Assembly: GCA_031315995.1 (NCBI GenBank)
Contig: JALDRG010000008.1
Location: 1 to 64,000, forward strand
Reading direction: 5' to 3'
Source of the DNA: Nitrospira sp.
GTDB lineage: Bacteria > Nitrospirota > Nitrospiria > Nitrospirales > Nitrospiraceae
DNA: 64,000 bases
Made by a program: the position numbers and the translations under genes
Notes under the pieces: generated by a model
Seen by the model: the letters and a program-made list of their open reading frames with translations, nothing else
What the model was told of the DNA's origin: nothing
The model's database searches: none
Shown: piece by piece, positions 61,399-64,000 of the stretch
Layout: each line of letters starts with the position of its first letter
Position numbering within the stretch: the stretch's first letter is position 1

Positions 61399-62103
61399 TC
61401 ACGTTAACTGTGCCAGCGCTTCCTTCGCTGCCATTTGCTCCGCCTCTTTCTTACTGTGACCGTACCCGATTCCTCGCATGACCCCCTGAATCGTCAACTC
61501 GACCTCAAACACCTTCTCGTGATCAGGACCCGATTCCCGCACCGTCGCATACTGCGGCAAGGTGTCAAATCGCTTCTGGCAAACCTCCTGCAACTGCGTC
61601 TTGAAATCCTCCATCCCGGGTCGGGCCTGTTCCGCACGCGTCGCCAGCAATTCCTCCTCCAGCACGCGCAAGGTAAACTTCCGGCTTGCGTCAAGCCCAC
61701 CATCCAGATAGACGGCCGCAATCAAGGCTTCAAGCGCGTCCGCCAACAGCGAGTGTTTCTCTCGCCCCTTCGAAAGTTCTTCGCCTTTCCCCAACCGCAA
61801 CAGTCGACCGAGCTTCATGCGTCGGGCCGCCTTCGCGAGTGACGCCTCGCTCACGAGGTGAGCCTTCAGCTTGGAAAGCCCCCCCTCGTTACTACCGGGA
61901 AATTCTGCCGCAAGATACTCACTCATGACAAGCGACAGCACCGCATCGCCGAGAAACTCCAGGCGTTCGTTCTGGGTTCGATCTTTGCTGCGCCGCTCGT
62001 TGGAGTACGACTTGTGGGTCAGCGCCTCTTCCAACAGGCGAGGCTGATGGAAACGGTAGCCCAATAGGCGCTGGACCGCCTCAATTGACGTTGCGGGCGT
62101 CAT
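61399..62103 (-). CDS. rnc: Ribonuclease III
   Basis: The 234-residue protein has the RNase III signature NERLEFLGDAVLSLVMSEYL near 43-62 and the second catalytic region LLADALEALIAAVYLDGGLD near 120. A C-terminal dsRNA-binding domain (DFKTQLQEVCQKRFDTLPQY to GYGHSKKEAEQMAAKEALAQ) follows. It processes rRNA and other double-stranded RNA. It follows fabF by 27 bp. Confidence 0.97.
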   Translation of the reverse strand: MTPATSIEAVQRLLGYRFHQPRLLEEALTHKSYSNERRSKDRTQNERLEFLGDAVLSLVMSEYLAAEFPGSNEGGLSKLKAHLVSEASLAKAARRMKLGRLLRLGKGEELSKGREKHSLLADALEALIAAVYLDGGLDASRKFTLRVLEEELLATRAEQARPGMEDFKTQLQEVCQKRFDTLPQYATVRESGPDHEKVFEVELTIQGVMRGIGYGHSKKEAEQMAAKEALAQLT

Positions 62104-62130
62104 AGGACCTGACTCGTGCCCTGAAGAGGA

Positions 62131-63381
62131 TTACTGGTCACACCTGCGAAAGAGCAAACAGGCATTGACCCCGCCGAAGCCGAAGGAATTTGAAAGGACC
62201 ACCTGAGGGTTGGCGGGACGCGCCGTATTGGGCACGTAGTCAAGATCGCAGGCGGGATCGGGACGATCAAGGTTGATCGTGGGGGGTAACATGCCATGAT
62301 GCAGCGCGAGAATGCTAAACACCGCTTCAATCCCTCCGGCCGCACCCAAAAGATGGCCTGTCATGGATTTCGTCGAACTGACAGGAATTCGGTAGGCTTG
62401 CTCCCCGAAGACATGTTTGATCGCCTTGGTTTCGATGGCATCCGCCATGGTAGAGGTACCGTGGGCGTTGATATAGCCGATGTCCGTCTTAGCCACGCCC
62501 GCATCCTTTAATACCATTTCCATGCAGCGAACTGCGCCCTCTCCATCCTCGGGTGGTGCGGTAATATGGTAGGCATCGCTGTTCATGGCGTATCCGACCA
62601 CTTCGGCATAGATGCGTGCGCCACGCGCGCGGGCATGCTCAAGCTCTTCCAGCACGACCACGCCGGCCCCTTCACCCAACACAAAGCCGTCGCGATCCTT
62701 ATCGAAGGGACGGCTGGCTCTCGTAGGCTCGTCATTTCTGAAAGAGAGGGCTTTCGCGGATGCAAACCCGGCGACCCCCAGCGGTGTAATCGCTGCCTCA
62801 GCGCCTCCGGCAATCATCACATCGGCATCATTGCGCTGAATGAGCCGGTACGCATCGCCGATGCAGTGATTGCCCGTCGCGCAAGCCGTCACGGCACACG
62901 AATTCGGCCCCTTTGCGCCGACCCGAATCGCCACCTGCCCGGAGGCCAGATTGATGATCGTCATCGGAATGAAAAACGGGGAGACCCGCCCTGGGCCTTT
63001 TTCCTTGAGCACATCGTGGTAATGTTCAATGGACCCAAGCCCACCGATACCGGAGCCGATATAGACTCCGACCCTCGTGGCTTCTTCGGGCGCCACGTTG
63101 AGCCTCGCATCATCCACCGCCAGCTGGCTCGCCCCCACTGCATAGTGGATGAAGGTGTCCATCTTCTTGATTTCTTTTTTCTCGATGAACTGCGCCGGAT
63201 CGAAATCCTTGACCTCTCCGGCGATCTGCGCATCATACCCGCTCGGATCGAATCGCGTGATTCGACCGATACCGGACTCTCCGGCGCACAGCGCCTTCCA
63301 AGTTTTTTCCACCCCGGTTCCCAGGGGGGTTACCAGTCCGAGACCGGTCACCACGACGCGTCTGGCAGGTCGATCGTGCAT
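62131..63381 (-). CDS. fabF: 3-oxoacyl-[acyl-carrier-protein] synthase II
   Basis: The 416-residue protein carries the FabF motifs: [20 protein letters not shown] at the start, the active-site Cys in [20 protein letters not shown] (about 162-180), and the His residues in [20 protein letters not shown] (about 303) and [20 protein letters not shown] (about 338). It elongates acyl-ACP by condensation with malonyl-ACP. It is 13 bp downstream of acpP. Confidence 0.97.
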   Translation of the reverse strand: MHDRPARRVVVTGLGLVTPLGTGVEKTWKALCAGESGIGRITRFDPSGYDAQIAGEVKDFDPAQFIEKKEIKKMDTFIHYAVGASQLAVDDARLNVAPEEATRVGVYIGSGIGGLGSIEHYHDVLKEKGPGRVSPFFIPMTIINLASGQVAIRVGAKGPNSCAVTACATGNHCIGDAYRLIQRNDADVMIAGGAEAAITPLGVAGFASAKALSFRNDEPTRASRPFDKDRDGFVLGEGAGVVVLEELEHARARGARIYAEVVGYAMNSDAYHITAPPEDGEGAVRCMEMVLKDAGVAKTDIGYINAHGTSTMADAIETKAIKHVFGEQAYRIPVSSTKSMTGHLLGAAGGIEAVFSILALHHGMLPPTINLDRPDPACDLDYVPNTARPANPQVVLSNSFGFGGVNACLLFRRCDQ

Positions 63382-63394
63382 ATCTACGCTTCCG

Positions 63395-63628
63395 TTAGGC
63401 CTTCTCTTTAATATAGTCCAAGGCTTTCCCGACGGTCAGGATCTTTTCCGCATCTTCATCCGGGATCTCGATTTCAAACTCTTCTTCCAGGGCCATGACC
63501 AATTCGACCGTGTCGAGCGAATCGGCGCCCAAATCTTCGACGAAATGGGCCTCAAGCGTCACTTCTTCTTCTTCCACCCCCAATTGCTCGGCAATAATTT
63601 TCTTCACCCGTTCATCTACTGTAGCCAT
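63395..63628 (-). CDS. acpP: Acyl carrier protein
   Basis: The start is the ATG at 63628 ([18 protein letters not shown]), the usual ACP start, preceded by GGAGGTGGGC; a longer in-frame reading is not used. The 77-residue acidic protein has the phosphopantetheine site [20 protein letters not shown] with Ser at about 37. It carries the growing fatty acid chain. It sits between fabG and fabF, the common arrangement. Confidence 0.97.
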   Translation of the reverse strand: MATVDERVKKIIAEQLGVEEEEVTLEAHFVEDLGADSLDTVELVMALEEEFEIEIPDEDAEKILTVGKALDYIKEKA

Positions 63629-63724
63629 GGACTTGCCCACCTCCTTCCCCATCGTAGCCTCCACATTCCTCGCCGAGATATTCCGGATCGATGAGAACCA
63701 ACCCGGCCACCCGACCTGACTCAT

Positions 63725-64000
63725 TTATACCATGAGCATGCCACCGTTCACGTGCAACACTTGCCCCGTGATGTACGACGCTGCATCCGACACCAGGAAT
63801 CGCACCGCCGACGCGATGTCGGACGGGAGCCCCAGACGTCCTAATGGAATCTGCTTCTGCAGGGTTTCCTTGACCTCCGGCGACAGCCCCTGGGTCATCG
63901 CCGTATCGATAAACCCCGGCGCCACCGCGTTCACCGTCACCGCTCGGCTCGCGTACTCGCGTGCCACCGTCTTGGTGAACCCGATCACCGCCGCCTTCGA
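63725..64000 (-). CDS. fabG: 3-oxoacyl-[acyl-carrier-protein] reductase (5' end outside window)
   Basis: Only the last 91 or so codons are in the window; the frame runs open to the edge ([20 protein letters not shown]). It is the end of a short-chain dehydrogenase with the family-typical [20 protein letters not shown] and the C-terminus [15 protein letters not shown]. The catalytic Tyr should lie just beyond the edge. It is 96 bp from acpP in a fabG-acpP-fabF-rnc order. Confidence 0.93.
   Translation of the reverse strand, partial: SKAAVIGFTKTVAREYASRAVTVNAVAPGFIDTAMTQGLSPEVKETLQKQIPLGRLGLPSDIASAVRFLVSDAASYITGQVLHVNGGMLMV

Overview
The window looks like a chromosomal segment of a Nitrospira-type nitrite oxidiser or a close relative in the Nitrospirota. 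The evidence is the gene set: a co-oriented reductive TCA cluster (two-subunit ATP-citrate lyase, aconitase, monomeric isocitrate dehydrogenase, fumarate reductase/succinate dehydrogenase, succinyl-CoA synthetase), a five-gene 2-oxoacid:ferredoxin oxidoreductase operon, and system II (Ccs/Res) cytochrome c biogenesis. No rRNA, tRNA, CRISPR array or prophage was recognised. The only mobile DNA is one IS3-type transposase remnant.

Layout. 1-851: end of a BamD-like lipoprotein gene. 880-6576 (minus): resB-ccsA-two thioredoxin-like genes-ccdA, then a geranylgeranyl-reductase-family flavoprotein. 6977-9490 (plus): metK and ahcY, separated by a strong terminator. 9910-11544 (minus): a B12-binding radical SAM protein. 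11842-24134 (minus): aclB-aclA-acn-icd-frdB-frdA-sucC-sucD; frdA carries a +1 frameshift next to an AGGAGG and a CCC-C. 24339-28390: mutM, a phosphatase, zinc-ribbon and small proteins, and an Rsm22-family methyltransferase. 28486-32642 (minus): the five-subunit ferredoxin oxidoreductase. 33112-33811: a stand-alone MTHFR_C-type zinc protein and queF.

33851-44572 is the disturbed accessory part: an IS3 remnant, a histidine-kinase fragment truncated at both ends, a 1027-residue hybrid kinase, a TonB receptor gene with several frameshifts, a periplasmic ABC-type binding protein and a 966-residue hybrid kinase. 44637-50720 holds apaH, a DUF309 gene, the one-carbon/pantothenate genes panB-metF-folD, and a secreted beta-propeller protein with a Cys-rich partner. 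50915-58703 is a tight four-gene sensory operon: membrane kinase, FIST sensor, 1201-residue multi-PAS/GAF hybrid kinase, and a receiver-kinase. It is followed by a good sigma-54 promoter match in front of an XrtA-type polysaccharide deacetylase gene. 60712-64000 (minus) is the fatty-acid/RNA housekeeping block fabG-acpP-fabF-rnc and a periplasmic cyclophilin.

How it fits together. AclAB, aconitase, Icd, the ferredoxin-dependent oxidoreductase, SucCD and FrdAB are the reductive-cycle steps. Ccs/Res and the thioredoxins mature the c-type cytochromes of the respiratory chain. MetK, AhcY, MetF and FolD serve methyl and C1 metabolism. The accessory kinases form at least two phosphorelay arrays with no DNA-binding or cyclic-di-GMP output gene in the window. 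The best candidates for undescribed biology are the FIST-centred four-gene relay operon, the TonB/binding-protein/hybrid-kinase module, and the frdA frameshift site.
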